NCBI GenBank assembly: GCA_946402705.1
Contig: CAMIXG010000003.1
Coordinates: 1 to 64,000, forward strand
Length of the DNA: 64,000 bases
Source: an uncultured Tissierellia bacterium
Lineage (GTDB): Bacteria; Bacillota; Clostridia; Tissierellales; Tissierellaceae
Reading direction: 5' to 3'
Shown: in pieces, positions 26,129-36,043 of the stretch
How the letters are laid out: the number at the start of each line of letters is the position of its first letter
How positions within the stretch are numbered: position 1 is the first letter of the stretch
The notes under the pieces: model-generated
What the model was told of the DNA's origin: nothing
The model's input: only the letters and a program-made list of their open reading frames with translations
Database searches by the model: none
Translations under genes and position numbers: made by a program

Positions 26129-27184
26129 TTAATTAGCCTTAATTTTTCTAGACTCTATTAAAGCTTCAATTCTTTGTTCATCATCTAGTAATTCTATTAG
26201 TTTAGGAACTATTTCATATAGATCTCCAACTATTCTGTAATCTGCTATTTCAAAAATAGGTGCAGAAGGGTCTATGTTTATAGCTACTATTATATCTGAA
26301 GACTGCATACCAGCTAAATGCTGTATAGCTCCTGATATACCACAAGCTATATATATATTAGGTTTTACAGTTGTTCCAGTTTGACCTACTTGGTAAGCAT
26401 GGTCTATCCAACCTGCATCTACTGCTGCTCTTGATGCTCCAACTACTCCACCTAACTTATCTGCTAATTCTTGTAATAATTTAAAGCCTTCTTTTTCCTT
26501 AACTCCAAGCCCTCCAGATACTATAAAATTAGCATCTGTTAATGATATGGCATCTTTTTTAGTTTTTACCTTGTCTATGAATTTTACAAACTTATCTGCT
26601 TCTGTAATTTCAACATCTAACTCTACAAATTCACCTTTTCTAGAATCATCTGCTACAGCCTTATCCATTACACCTTGTCTTACTGTAGACATTTGTGGTC
26701 TATTATCTGGACAGATAATAGTTGCCATTAGGTTACCTCCAAAAGCTGGTCTTGTTTGTCTTAAGTTTCTAGTTTCTGGATCTATATCTAACTTAGTACA
26801 ATCTGCTGTAAGTCCAGTGTTTAGTCTTGAAGAAACTCTTGGTCCTAAATCTCTACCTATATGTGTTGCTCCAACTAAAACAACTTCTGGTTTATATTTA
26901 TTTACAGATTCTACTATTATTTTTGTATGGATATCTGTTAAGTAGTTTTCTAGGTCAGGATTATCCATATAATAAACTTTGTCTGCTCCATATTTTACTA
27001 GTTCATCTTTTAATTTACCTACATTATGTCCAAGTAATACCGCACAAAGTTCTACTCCCAATTCCTTAGCAAGTTTTTTTCCTTCTCCTAGTAGTTCAAT
27101 AACTATAGGCATTAATACTCCATCTCTTTGTTCAGCATAAACCCATACATTTTTGTATTCTTTTATATCGCTTTTCATCTCCAT
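26129..27184 (-). CDS. etfA: Electron transfer flavoprotein, alpha subunit
   Basis: A 351-residue EtfA. The N-terminal domain (about 10-200) has [10 protein letters not shown]. The C-terminal FAD-binding domain carries [53 protein letters not shown] and [19 protein letters not shown], all standard FAD contacts. With EtfB and the acyl-CoA dehydrogenase it passes electrons to the enoyl-CoA; Etf-Acd pairs in clostridial Stickland operons can bifurcate electrons from NADH to ferredoxin. Thirteen bases separate it from etfB. Confidence 0.95.
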   Translation of the reverse strand: MEMKSDIKEYKNVWVYAEQRDGVLMPIVIELLGEGKKLAKELGVELCAVLLGHNVGKLKDELVKYGADKVYYMDNPDLENYLTDIHTKIIVESVNKYKPEVVLVGATHIGRDLGPRVSSRLNTGLTADCTKLDIDPETRNLRQTRPAFGGNLMATIICPDNRPQMSTVRQGVMDKAVADDSRKGEFVELDVEITEADKFVKFIDKVKTKKDAISLTDANFIVSGGLGVKEKEGFKLLQELADKLGGVVGASRAAVDAGWIDHAYQVGQTGTTVKPNIYIACGISGAIQHLAGMQSSDIIVAINIDPSAPIFEIADYRIVGDLYEIVPKLIELLDDEQRIEALIESRKIKAN

Positions 27185-27196
27185 AATATCCTCCCT

Positions 27197-27982
27197 TTAT
27201 ATAACATGTATTTCTTTTAAGCTTACTATCAAGTCTTCTACTATTTTTTCTGGAGTTCCTTCTAAAAATATTCCTTCTGTAGTATTTTGAGGAACAAAAG
27301 ATTTAGCTACTCTTGTTGGAGATGCTTTTAATCCTACTTCAGATGGTTCTATATCTAAATCATCAATACTCCAAACTGTTACTTCTTTTTGATAAGCATC
27401 AAAGATTTTATCTACTGCCATATATCTTGGACTATTTAACTCTTTAACTGCTGTTAGAAGTATTGGAGTTTTAGCCTTTAAAACTTCATATCCATCTTCT
27501 AATTGTCTTTCAACTGTTACTTCTCCGTTTTCATAAGACATTTTTTGAACATAAGTTACTTGTGAGATATTTAATTTTTCTGCTATTTGTGGTCCTACTT
27601 GAGCAGTATCTCCATCTATGGCTTGTCTACCTGCAAAGATAATGTCATAGTTATCCATTTTCTTTATAGCAGATGCTAAAGCATTTGAAGTAGCCCATGT
27701 ATCTGAACCTGCAAAAGCTCTATCACTTATAAGAAAAGCATTATCTGCTCCCATAGATAGACATTCTCTTAGCATATAATCTGCTTGTGGAGGTCCCATT
27801 GTTAAAACATCAACTGTTATATCTGAATTAGCATCCTTAAGCGCTAATGCTCCTTCTAGAGCATTTGCATCATCTGGATTTAAAATACTTGGAACACCAT
27901 CTCTTATTAATGTTCCCGTTTTTGGATCTATTTTTACTTCAGTTGTATCTGGCACTTGTTTTACACATACTATAATTTTCAC
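27197..27982 (-). CDS. etfB: Electron transfer flavoprotein, beta subunit
   Basis: A 261-residue EtfB: CVKQVPDTTEVKIDP (near 5), LNPDDANALE, TMGPPQADYMLRE, and the DGDTAQVGPQIAEKL nucleotide-binding motif (about 125-140), with AVKELNSPRYMAVDKI near 180. Start codon is GTG at 27982, preceded by AGGAGGG. It lies 14 bp after the acyl-CoA dehydrogenase gene. Length is typical of bifurcating-type EtfB, but bifurcation cannot be settled from sequence alone. Confidence 0.95.
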   Translation of the reverse strand: MKIIVCVKQVPDTTEVKIDPKTGTLIRDGVPSILNPDDANALEGALALKDANSDITVDVLTMGPPQADYMLRECLSMGADNAFLISDRAFAGSDTWATSNALASAIKKMDNYDIIFAGRQAIDGDTAQVGPQIAEKLNISQVTYVQKMSYENGEVTVERQLEDGYEVLKAKTPILLTAVKELNSPRYMAVDKIFDAYQKEVTVWSIDDLDIEPSEVGLKASPTRVAKSFVPQNTTEGIFLEGTPEKIVEDLIVSLKEIHVI

Positions 27983-27996
27983 TAATATCCCTCCTA

Positions 27997-29130
27997 TTAT
28001 TTAATTACTGCTCCAGCTATTACCATTTGTTGTACTTGCGAAGTTCCTTCATAGATAGATAAGATTCTTGCATCTCTATAAATTCTTTCTATTGGATAAT
28101 CTTTAATGTATCCGTATCCACCATGAAGTTGTAATGCTTTGTAAGCTACTTCATTAGCTACTTCTGCTGCATAGTATTTAGCCATAGAAGAGGATAATCC
28201 TGGATTTATTCCATTGTCTTTTTCTAATGCTGAATTATATACTAACAATCTAGCTGCTTGGACTTTTGTAGCCATTTCAGCTATTGTAAATCTTGTATTT
28301 TGGAATGCTGAAAGAGGTTTATTAAATTGAACTCTTTCTTGCACATATTTTATACATTCATCTAAAGCTCCTTGAGCCACACCTAAAGCTTGAGCTGCAA
28401 CTCCAATTCTTCCCGCTTCTAATGTATTTAAAGCGATTTTCAGACCTTCTCCTTCTTTACCAAGAAGATTTTCTTTTGGTACTTTTACATCTTGGAATAT
28501 TAAATCAGATGTTTCTGTTCCCCTTATTCCCATCTTATCTTCATGAGCTCCTGTAGAGAATCCTTCCCAAGCGCTTTCAACTAAAAATCCTGATATACCC
28601 TTAGAACCTTTACTCTTGTCTGTAACTGCTGTAACTATTGCAAAGTCACATATAGGTCCATTTGTTATAAAAGTTTTTCTACCGTTTAAGATATAATTAT
28701 CTCCATCTAATACAGCAGTAGTTTGAGTAGCTCCTGCATCAGAACCTGCTCCTGGTTCAGTTAAACCAAATGCTCCTACCATTTCCCCAGTTGCTAAAGC
28801 TTTTAAATATTTTTGTTTTTGCTCTTCAGTACCATAATTTAATATTGGTAGAGCAACTAAAGATGCTCCTGCAGTTATATATGTTCCTGTAGATGCACAT
28901 CTTCTACTTATTTCTTCCATGATTATTGCATAGGAAAGATAGTCTGCTCCTGCTCCACCATACTCTTTAGGTATAACTGGGCTTAGGTATTTATATCTAA
29001 CAAGTTTATCTACTAGTTCTTTAGGTATATGACCTAGTTCTTCTATTTCTTCTGGTAAATCTTTAAGTTCAATCTCAACAAATTTAGTTATAGCATCTCT
29101 TAAAAGTTCATGCTCTTTTTTTAAAATCAT
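27997..29130 (-). CDS. acdB: Acyl-CoA dehydrogenase (AcdB-like, reduces the enoyl-CoA)
   Basis: A 377-residue FAD acyl-CoA dehydrogenase with the family signatures GAFGLTEPGAGSDAG (near 125) and QLHGGYGYIKDYPIERIYRDARI near the C-terminus. The catalytic glutamate is expected in the YEGTSQVQ segment. In the had and fld pathways it reduces the 2-enoyl-CoA made by the dehydratase to the saturated acyl-CoA. The start is the ATG at 29130 with GGAGG five bases upstream; the frame reaches 29142 through the ribosome site. The name follows the C. difficile operon. Confidence 0.88.
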   Translation of the reverse strand: MILKKEHELLRDAITKFVEIELKDLPEEIEELGHIPKELVDKLVRYKYLSPVIPKEYGGAGADYLSYAIIMEEISRRCASTGTYITAGASLVALPILNYGTEEQKQKYLKALATGEMVGAFGLTEPGAGSDAGATQTTAVLDGDNYILNGRKTFITNGPICDFAIVTAVTDKSKGSKGISGFLVESAWEGFSTGAHEDKMGIRGTETSDLIFQDVKVPKENLLGKEGEGLKIALNTLEAGRIGVAAQALGVAQGALDECIKYVQERVQFNKPLSAFQNTRFTIAEMATKVQAARLLVYNSALEKDNGINPGLSSSMAKYYAAEVANEVAYKALQLHGGYGYIKDYPIERIYRDARILSIYEGTSQVQQMVIAGAVIK

Positions 29131-29157
29131 AAGTACCTCCACTTTTTATTTTTATTT

Positions 29158-30285
29158 TTATATCATTTCTGCAAATGTTTGAATTCTTGTTCTGATTTGT
29201 TCATTACTTCTATTTTCTTGATCTATTTCTATTAAAATACTTGTTATATCAGAATCATCTAAATCAGATTTTATAATTGGATAATCATATTCCTCTGGAT
29301 CACAGAATTTCATCATTGCAAAAATAACGCCATCAATATTGTCCTCTTTGACCTTATCAGCTATCATTTTTCCCCTTTGTTTCTTTGGATCATATGCTAG
29401 AGAACATCCTTCTATATTTGACCATTGTTTGGCAAGTCTAGTAAGGGCATCTTTTCCTTCTGGTACTCTAGTTCTAATTTGTCTACTCTCGTGAGCTAAG
29501 TCATCTGCCACTATTCTCATATTATTTTCTTCTAAGATGTCTAGGATATCTTTAGAGTCTAATATTATCCCTGAAGCCAGTACAGTTTTTCCGCTATATT
29601 TCTCTTCTGGTAGTCCCTCCAAAATTTCATTTATTTCTTTTAAATATTGTAAATGTTCTTCTTTTAACATAAAGTAAGAGCTTTTCAATACTAGGCTTCT
29701 TTGATAGTTATTTACTGTATTAGCATGTGATGCAGCTAAGTTTATAAATCTTTCCATTTCATCCCTATGTTCATTGTATAAATCTATACTCTTTTCTAAG
29801 TCAGCTTCTGTTATTTCCTTACCACTTATTTTTTCAAGCTGTTTTTTTACATTAGCATACTCGGATACCAAGTATTCTACCCCTGCTTCTAACTTTCTAT
29901 TTTGTGGATGAACTAAAGGTATATACTCAATATGTTCTATAGCACCCTTCCAGTTTTGTCCCATGCAATTTAAGGTATCACACATACCTGGAATTATTAC
30001 GGCAGCTAACTCGTCATATGCTCCATTTAAAGCAAGTTCCATACAAGACTGCATTATAGAACAACAGAATGCTGGATAGTACTGTTTTGCCTTGCTGATT
30101 TCAACATTTCCACCCCAGATTCCAACTGGTAGCATTCCACCTGCATGTATTATTTCTGCTGGTGTGTATACTGGTAGACATCCTATGGCTTTAGATCCTG
30201 TTTTTTCCTTAAACTCTACTACTTTTTTATTTGGATTCTTAACAACATCTTCTAACAACTCTAAAATTTGAGACAGTTTATTCAT
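29158..30285 (-). CDS. hadC: 2-hydroxyacyl-CoA dehydratase, small subunit (HadC/FldC type)
   Basis: A 375-residue subunit of the oxygen-sensitive dehydratase that removes water from (R)-2-hydroxyacyl-CoA through a ketyl radical. It has conserved cysteine segments CCSIMQSC (near 74-81), [12 protein letters not shown] (near 100-111) and [10 protein letters not shown] near 330 that hold the [4Fe-4S] cluster. Its first eight bases overlap the end of the other subunit gene, indicating coupled translation. Length and motifs are normal. Confidence 0.92.
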   Translation of the reverse strand: MNKLSQILELLEDVVKNPNKKVVEFKEKTGSKAIGCLPVYTPAEIIHAGGMLPVGIWGGNVEISKAKQYYPAFCCSIMQSCMELALNGAYDELAAVIIPGMCDTLNCMGQNWKGAIEHIEYIPLVHPQNRKLEAGVEYLVSEYANVKKQLEKISGKEITEADLEKSIDLYNEHRDEMERFINLAASHANTVNNYQRSLVLKSSYFMLKEEHLQYLKEINEILEGLPEEKYSGKTVLASGIILDSKDILDILEENNMRIVADDLAHESRQIRTRVPEGKDALTRLAKQWSNIEGCSLAYDPKKQRGKMIADKVKEDNIDGVIFAMMKFCDPEEYDYPIIKSDLDDSDITSILIEIDQENRSNEQIRTRIQTFAEMI

Positions 30286-31519
30286 CTTGGATGCTCCCTT
30301 CTTTCCTTTCTTCCATAACTTCCACTAAACCTTGTAATCTTGTTTCAAACTGAGCCTTACCAAATACTCTAGGGTCTGCTTGATCCCCATCAAATCCTGC
30401 ATATGGTATACCAGTTTCTTCATAAACTCTTCTTTGCATTTCATATTGAATGAAACTCATAAGTTTACAACTTCTATTCATGTGATAGAATGCTCCATCA
30501 CAATTACCTTCTATAAGGGAATTTATCCTGTATTTAGACATTGTTTCGATGTTAACGTTGTTAAACATACTGCTATAAGCTCTAGCCATTCCATCTAAAT
30601 CATTTACTTCATATTCTAATGCCCATGCATGTGGATATACACTACCTGTCATATTTACTCCATATTCAGATAGGGTTCTCATTTTATATCCTATATATGG
30701 CCAGCAAGGGATTCCTTCCATCATTATTCTATATTTTTCTTCTCCTCTAAAAGAAGTTTCCTTATTCTCTATATTTGTTTCTAATTCTTCTATTAATTTT
30801 TTAAAGGCATCTGTTGTTTCTTTTTTACCTCTATAACATACTATTACTGCCATATAAGTAAATAAATCAAATCCATTCATTGGTGATGGATATGAGTTTG
30901 ATGGCAAACTCATTGAGTATTTCCATAGCTTTCCATTTTCTGAAGATATTTTCATAACTTCTTCAAATTTTTTCTCATCAAATTTTTTACCTGATATGAC
31001 TTCTAATTGTTTAATAGCATCATCAAATTGCGCTCTTATATATTTTATTCTTTCTTCTGTTACTTCATCTTCGTTATTGAAAGTTGTATCTATCATTATT
31101 AGTGGTATATCTAATTCTTTAGCTATATTTTCATACCATTTAATAACTTGGTTACAAATATTATTACAACAGCAAAGAAAATCTGGTTTTGGCATATTTA
31201 AATTTTCTGAACCACCTTTTTCTAGTACTCCAAAGTTGGTTCTAGCATATGCACATAAATCTATAGAATATCCAACTGCTTCAGCTTCTTCACATAAACC
31301 AAGAGATTCTTTTTTTGCTGCAACTCCTGCTGCTTGGTTTTCTGGATATAATAAACATAAATCAAAAACTTCTACAAGTTCTTGTGGGAAAACTGATGTT
31401 GCCCAACCTACTGGTCTACCAGCTTCTTTTGCTTCCCATGCTTCCTTATAAGATTTAGCCAAGATTGAATTTATAAGTTGTCCTGCTGTTTGAGTTTCTT
31501 TACTTAAATCTGTAGACAT
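30278..31519 (-). CDS. hadB: 2-hydroxyacyl-CoA dehydratase, large subunit (HadB/FldB type)
   Basis: A 413-residue subunit. Conserved features: [16 protein letters not shown] near the N-terminus, the cysteine-rich segment [20 protein letters not shown] (near 114), and the NRSCKLMSF segment near 348. It pairs with the 375-residue subunit and is activated by the ATPase encoded at the end of the operon. The CoA-transferase neighbour makes the substrate thioester. Whether the natural substrate is 2-hydroxyisocaproyl-CoA, an aryl-lactyl-CoA or another hydroxyacyl-CoA cannot be read from this gene. Confidence 0.92.
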   Translation of the reverse strand: MSTDLSKETQTAGQLINSILAKSYKEAWEAKEAGRPVGWATSVFPQELVEVFDLCLLYPENQAAGVAAKKESLGLCEEAEAVGYSIDLCAYARTNFGVLEKGGSENLNMPKPDFLCCCNNICNQVIKWYENIAKELDIPLIMIDTTFNNEDEVTEERIKYIRAQFDDAIKQLEVISGKKFDEKKFEEVMKISSENGKLWKYSMSLPSNSYPSPMNGFDLFTYMAVIVCYRGKKETTDAFKKLIEELETNIENKETSFRGEEKYRIMMEGIPCWPYIGYKMRTLSEYGVNMTGSVYPHAWALEYEVNDLDGMARAYSSMFNNVNIETMSKYRINSLIEGNCDGAFYHMNRSCKLMSFIQYEMQRRVYEETGIPYAGFDGDQADPRVFGKAQFETRLQGLVEVMEERKEGSIQDE

Positions 31520-31541
31520 ATTTTACTCCTTTCAAAACATA

Positions 31542-32753
31542 TTAGTTTATAATTTTATCTTCTCTCATCTTTTCGATTTCTTCAGAAGTATATCCTAAAG
31601 AACTAATAACTTCTTCTGTATTTTCCCCTAATTTTGGTGCTCTTTCATACTCTCTTGAATCAGATTCAGTAAATAAAACTGGAGTATTTACTAGTACACC
31701 TTCATTTCCACTATCATATTTAAACTTAAATAGATAATCATTATCCCAAGCTTGTGGATCTACTAATATATCTTCACAAGTTTGTAAATATTCATAAGGT
31801 AAATCTGCATTATTCAATCTTTCAGCCCATTCAGTAGAATCTCTCTTAATCATTTCTGCCTCAATTATTTCTACTAATTCTAGGGTATGATTATTTACCT
31901 CTTTTAAGGTATTAAATTTAACATTTTCTTTTAAGTCATCTCTCTCTATAACATCACAGAATCTAGAGAACCATTTATCATATTGCATAATAGCTAACTG
32001 TATCCATTTTTTATCCTTACATTCGTAAGTTGTTCCTATTGGATTATTAGGTTCCCTTCTAGATAGTGGCATTTCATTACCATATTGTGCAGTTGTAACC
32101 ATAAGTCCCATACCAAATACTGCTGTATGATATAAACTTACCGTTACCCTTTCTCCTTCTCCCGTCGTTACCTTTTTATGTAAACTAGCTAGTATCCCTG
32201 CTGCTAAAGATATTCCGGCATAATGGTCACCAAATCCTGCATTTGTATTTGCTGGTGAAGTACCTTTTTCCATAAGTGATGTACTTACTGCTCCTCTAGC
32301 AAAATATGCTGTATAGTCAAATCCAGGTTTATCTTTTAATGGACCTTTTTCTCCATACCCCAATATATGTGCATAAATTAATCCTGGAAATTTCTCTTTT
32401 AACTGTTCATAAGATAAGCCACCTCTTTCCAAGGACTTTTCTCTAACATTTGTTAAAAATATATCAGATTTTTCCAGAATTTTATATAAAACTTCTTTAC
32501 CCTCTTCACTTTGTGTATCAAGGCAAATACCTTTTTTATTACCATTTTCTAATTCAAACATTGGATTTTCATCATCAGTCATAGGTGAATTATACATACC
32601 TCCAACTAATCTCAACCCATCCCCATAGATTGGTTCTACTTTTATAACTTCTGCACCCCAGTCTGCTAATAATTTTGCACAACTTGGTGCTGCAACAAAG
32701 CTTGAAAATTCAAGCACTCTGACTCCTTCTAAAGGTAATCCAGATTTACTCAT
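31542..32753 (-). CDS. hadA: Family III CoA transferase (HadA/FldA type)
   Basis: A 403-residue CaiB/BaiF-family enzyme. It starts LPLEGVRVLEFSSFVAAPSC with the family's N-terminal fold, followed by LLADWGAEVIKVEP. The catalytic aspartate is expected in GFDYTAYFARGA (near 167-178). It moves CoA from the acyl-CoA product onto the free 2-hydroxy acid to start the cycle. It is the first gene of the operon, with CAGGAGG before ATG. No 2-hydroxyacid dehydrogenase (HadD/LdhA or FldH) is encoded nearby, so the reduction of the 2-oxo acid must come from elsewhere in the genome. Confidence 0.92.
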   Translation of the reverse strand: MSKSGLPLEGVRVLEFSSFVAAPSCAKLLADWGAEVIKVEPIYGDGLRLVGGMYNSPMTDDENPMFELENGNKKGICLDTQSEEGKEVLYKILEKSDIFLTNVREKSLERGGLSYEQLKEKFPGLIYAHILGYGEKGPLKDKPGFDYTAYFARGAVSTSLMEKGTSPANTNAGFGDHYAGISLAAGILASLHKKVTTGEGERVTVSLYHTAVFGMGLMVTTAQYGNEMPLSRREPNNPIGTTYECKDKKWIQLAIMQYDKWFSRFCDVIERDDLKENVKFNTLKEVNNHTLELVEIIEAEMIKRDSTEWAERLNNADLPYEYLQTCEDILVDPQAWDNDYLFKFKYDSGNEGVLVNTPVLFTESDSREYERAPKLGENTEEVISSLGYTSEEIEKMREDKIIN

Positions 32754-32808
32754 TATAAAACCTCCTGTTATTTTTAATTAAGTTATTATTCTGTCTATAG
32801 GAATATTC

Positions 32809-32825
32809 TAACAAGTGTAACAAGT
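32809..32825. promoter_or_regulatory. Direct repeat TAACAAGT in the had operon upstream region
   Basis: TAACAAGT occurs twice, nine bases apart (32809-32816 and 32818-32825), about 60 bp upstream of the CoA transferase start. It could be an operator; no convincing -35/-10 pair could be fixed around it. Confidence 0.3.
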
Positions 32826-32924
32826 TTAATTAATGTATTTTTTGAATATAGTTATTTTTTTTTATTTTCTGAATATTTAGGTGTTCATTTTACTCAATCT
32901 ACATCTGTTTCTACTTTTGAACAT

Positions 32925-32957
32925 AAAAAAAAAGAAGGTGGTTTTTACCACCTTCTT
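32925..32957 (-). terminator. Terminator of the ftsH-trk operon
   Basis: A 10-bp stem (32932-32941 with 32948-32957) with a long A run to the left that reads as T on the minus strand. Its inner arm overlaps the stop codon of the 72-residue gene. Confidence 0.9.
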
Positions 32958-33174
32958 AAACTTCTATTGGTCCACTATGTTTCATTTTTCCATCTGGGTC
33001 ATATGAAAAAGTTTTTCTAAGTCTTTTTTTCATTCCATTTAGTGAAGTATAATCATATTCGTAGGTTACTGAGTCTTTAGTTTTCTCCACTTCTTCAATG
33101 TTTGTAGCAGTTCTACTACCTTCTGAGTTGTATTCATTAAATACATCTTGTGCAAATTCTTCTAAAGCCGTCAT
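32956..33174 (-). CDS. Small conserved-looking hypothetical protein
   Basis: A 72-residue soluble protein without recognised domain: a short N-terminal helix (ALEEFAQDVFNEY), then a charged segment and a beta-rich C-terminus (TYEYDYTSLNGMKKRLRKTF). A GGGGGG ribosome site precedes ATG, and a terminator overlaps its stop, so it is a genuine gene and the last of the ftsH-like/trkA/trkH operon (40 bp after trkH). Function unknown. Confidence 0.7.
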   Translation of the reverse strand: MTALEEFAQDVFNEYNSEGSRTATNIEEVEKTKDSVTYEYDYTSLNGMKKRLRKTFSYDPDGKMKHSGPIEV

Positions 33175-33214
33175 CTAATCCCCCCTAATATTTTCTACTT
33201 AAACTATACCCTTG

Positions 33215-34666
33215 TTAGCTTAATTTACTCCATTTTGTAGGAACAAGTAAGGCTATCATAGTAAATAACTCTAGTCTACCTAATAACATTAAAAGTGAAA
33301 AATAAAATTTAGATATTTGACTATAACCTGCAAAGGTACTAGCAGGTCCAACCACATTAAAACCTGGTCCTATGTTTCCAAGAGTTGCAGCTACTGATGA
33401 AGATGCTGTAACTAAATCCACATTTTCCAGAGTTATAAGTATGGTAGAAACTACAAAAATTATAATATATAGGGCTAAAAAAGCATTTATACTTTCTATA
33501 ACATCATCTTGTATAACTTTACCATTTAACTTTATAGGCTTTACAGCCCTCGGATGAAACATTTTTATAAATTCTCTCTTTATAACCTTAAACATTACAA
33601 GTATTCTAACCACTTTCATGGCCCCTGCTGTTGAACCAGCACATCCTCCTATAAACATAAGCAAGAATAAAATAGCCTTACTAAAACTTGGCCACATGTC
33701 AAAGTTTACTGTTGAATATCCAGTTGTAGTTATTATGGAACCAACTTGGAAGTAAGCATCCTTAAAGGCTAATCCTATACTGTTGTAGCTTGTAAATAAT
33801 AAATTTAACATTATTGCAAATACAGACACTGCTACTATTATAAGATATAATCTAAGCTCTTCATCCTTAAAGGCATCCTTAAATTTCCCCTTAAACATTT
33901 GATGATATAGGGAAAAGTTTACACCAGATAAAATCATAAAAGTTCCTATTACCATATGTATATAATTTGACTTATAAAAACCAACACTATCTGACTTTGT
34001 AGATAATCCTCCTGTACCAACAGTACCAAAAGTATAGACAAGGGAATCAAATAAATCCATGCCTCCAAATAAAAGTAAAACTACTTGAACCACTGTTATG
34101 GTCATATAGATTGTATACAATAACTTAGCAGTATCCTTCATCTTAGGTGCTATCTTACCAGCTATTGGACCTGGACTTTCTGCCTTAAATATTTGAAATC
34201 CTCCCACTCCAAGTGCTGGAAGTAGGGATATTGTAAAAACTAAGATTCCCATTCCACCTATCCAGTGGGTAAAAGACCTCCAAAACATTACTCCCATTGG
34301 TAGTTTTTCAACGCCTTCTATAACTGTTGCTCCAGTAGTTGTAAAACCTGATACAGTTTCAAAAAAAGCATCTATGTAGGTTGGTACTCCTCCTGATAAA
34401 AATAAAGGTAGAGCTCCTATTAAAGATAATATAATCCAGCCATAAGACACTATGGCAAGTCCTTCCTTAACTGTTATTATATGTCTCTTCTTCTTTTCTT
34501 TTCTAGATAGGAAAAATCCTAAGATTACAGCTGTTAATATAGTTATTACAAAGGCTTTTGTATCTGTTCCCTTTGTATATATTGATATACAAAGAGAAGG
34601 AAGCATTAGTATTGACTCTAGGATTAATAGTTTACCTAGCATTGCCAGAACTATTCCATAGTTCAC
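33215..34666 (-). CDS. trkH: Potassium uptake channel subunit TrkH/KtrB
   Basis: A 483-residue membrane protein with repeated TM-pore loop-TM units of the Trk/Ktr/HKT family. Filter-like loops can be seen at GFTTTGATV (near 108), GTVGTGGLS (near 218), ITTTGYST (near 310) and TLGNIGPG (near 430). It imports K+ under control of the cytoplasmic RCK partner TrkA, encoded immediately upstream. The start at 34666 overlaps the trkA end by 35 bases and has AGGTG close by; an internal ATG at 34642 would shorten the overlap and remains possible. Confidence 0.92.
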   Translation of the reverse strand: MNYGIVLAMLGKLLILESILMLPSLCISIYTKGTDTKAFVITILTAVILGFFLSRKEKKKRHIITVKEGLAIVSYGWIILSLIGALPLFLSGGVPTYIDAFFETVSGFTTTGATVIEGVEKLPMGVMFWRSFTHWIGGMGILVFTISLLPALGVGGFQIFKAESPGPIAGKIAPKMKDTAKLLYTIYMTITVVQVVLLLFGGMDLFDSLVYTFGTVGTGGLSTKSDSVGFYKSNYIHMVIGTFMILSGVNFSLYHQMFKGKFKDAFKDEELRLYLIIVAVSVFAIMLNLLFTSYNSIGLAFKDAYFQVGSIITTTGYSTVNFDMWPSFSKAILFLLMFIGGCAGSTAGAMKVVRILVMFKVIKREFIKMFHPRAVKPIKLNGKVIQDDVIESINAFLALYIIIFVVSTILITLENVDLVTASSSVAATLGNIGPGFNVVGPASTFAGYSQISKFYFSLLMLLGRLELFTMIALLVPTKWSKLS

Positions 34667-36023
34667 CTAAAATTCCCCCTTTTTTACCCCTAAAAAACAT
34701 TGATAAATCATCTAAATTTTCCTTTAATGAAAACACTACAACTCTATCTTTAGCCATTAGTCTAGTTCTACCATCTGGGATAAATACCCTTCCATCTCTT
34801 GATATTGATCCTATTATTATTCCCTTTGGTAAATCTAACTCTTCCAAAGTTTTGTTTAATATTGGTAATTTATCATCTAATATTATCTCTGTTACTTCTC
34901 CATCCCCACCTATTAAAAGGGATACAGACATTATCTTACCACCGCGTATTATCTTAAGTATCTTACTACTTGTTATATAAACAGGATTAATTGCCACATC
35001 TACATCAAGCCTATCAATTATTTTTGAATAGTTTTCCCTTGAAATTTTAGATATAACCTTTCTAACTCCTTGCTGTTTAGCCATTATTCCCATTAGCAGA
35101 TTAGACTCATCAAAGCCTGTAGTGGCAACTAGGGCGTCCATTCTATCTAGATGTTCATCCTCTAACAAAGTTATGTCTGTACCATCCCCATGAATTATTA
35201 GGGTTTCATTTAATTTTTCTGCAAGTTTTTTACAAACTTCCATATTTTTCTCTATTATAGTTACATTTATATTATTATGAATTAGTTTCTTCGCCAAATA
35301 ATAGGCTATATTACTTCCACCAAGTATCATTACATTTTTTACTGGCCTATCCATTAAATTATCATCTAACTTATTGGATATATTATCTATCTCTTCTGCC
35401 TTTCCCATAATATATATAAGGTCAAATTCTTCCAAAACCGTTTCTCCATTTGGAATTATAACCTCACCATCTCTTGATATGGCAACTATTAGAAGATGTT
35501 TCATATTATCTAAATCTTTTATTTTTTTACCTACAAATATGTCTAAGGTTTCTATATTTATGTCTATCATTTGAACTTTTCCACTAACAAATTTATCCGA
35601 ATAAAAGCTATGACTCTTTAGCAGATATCTTTCAATAGATTCTGCCGTTGCAAAATCTGGATTTATAACATGGTCTATACCAAGTTCCCTCTTAATAAAT
35701 TTCATCTGTTTTAAATATTCTGCATTTCTAATTCTAGCAACAGTCATCTTACAACCAAGTTTTTTTGCCAGAGTACATACTACAACATTAGTTTCATCAA
35801 GACTAGTAACTGCAACAAGTAGGTCATATTCTTCCACATTTAGTTCTTGAAGTATGGAAATATCAACTCCACTACCATGCACAGTCAATACATCCATATG
35901 ACTATTGATTCTATCAATTTTTTCCGAATTATTTTCTATCACAGTTACATCTATATGTTCTGCAACCATTGTTTCGGCTAGCTTAGTTCCAAGTTTACCA
36001 GCACCCACTATCATAACTTTCAT
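34632..36023 (-). CDS. trkA: Trk potassium uptake regulator TrkA
   Basis: A 463-residue cytoplasmic protein with two tandem RCK units. Each begins with a Rossmann NAD-binding motif (MIVGAGKLGTKLAETM at 4; MILGGSNIAYYLAKKL near 233) and ends with a TrkA-C domain (about 140-220 and 365-450). The second glycine motif is weaker (GGSN). It binds NAD(H) or nucleotides and gates TrkH. Start ATG with GAGGTGA, 20 bp after the FtsH-like gene, in the same operon. Confidence 0.93.
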   Translation of the reverse strand: MKVMIVGAGKLGTKLAETMVAEHIDVTVIENNSEKIDRINSHMDVLTVHGSGVDISILQELNVEEYDLLVAVTSLDETNVVVCTLAKKLGCKMTVARIRNAEYLKQMKFIKRELGIDHVINPDFATAESIERYLLKSHSFYSDKFVSGKVQMIDINIETLDIFVGKKIKDLDNMKHLLIVAISRDGEVIIPNGETVLEEFDLIYIMGKAEEIDNISNKLDDNLMDRPVKNVMILGGSNIAYYLAKKLIHNNINVTIIEKNMEVCKKLAEKLNETLIIHGDGTDITLLEDEHLDRMDALVATTGFDESNLLMGIMAKQQGVRKVISKISRENYSKIIDRLDVDVAINPVYITSSKILKIIRGGKIMSVSLLIGGDGEVTEIILDDKLPILNKTLEELDLPKGIIIGSISRDGRVFIPDGRTRLMAKDRVVVFSLKENLDDLSMFFRGKKGGILGELWNSSGNAR

Positions 36024-36043
36024 CAGTTCACCTCTATATTTGT

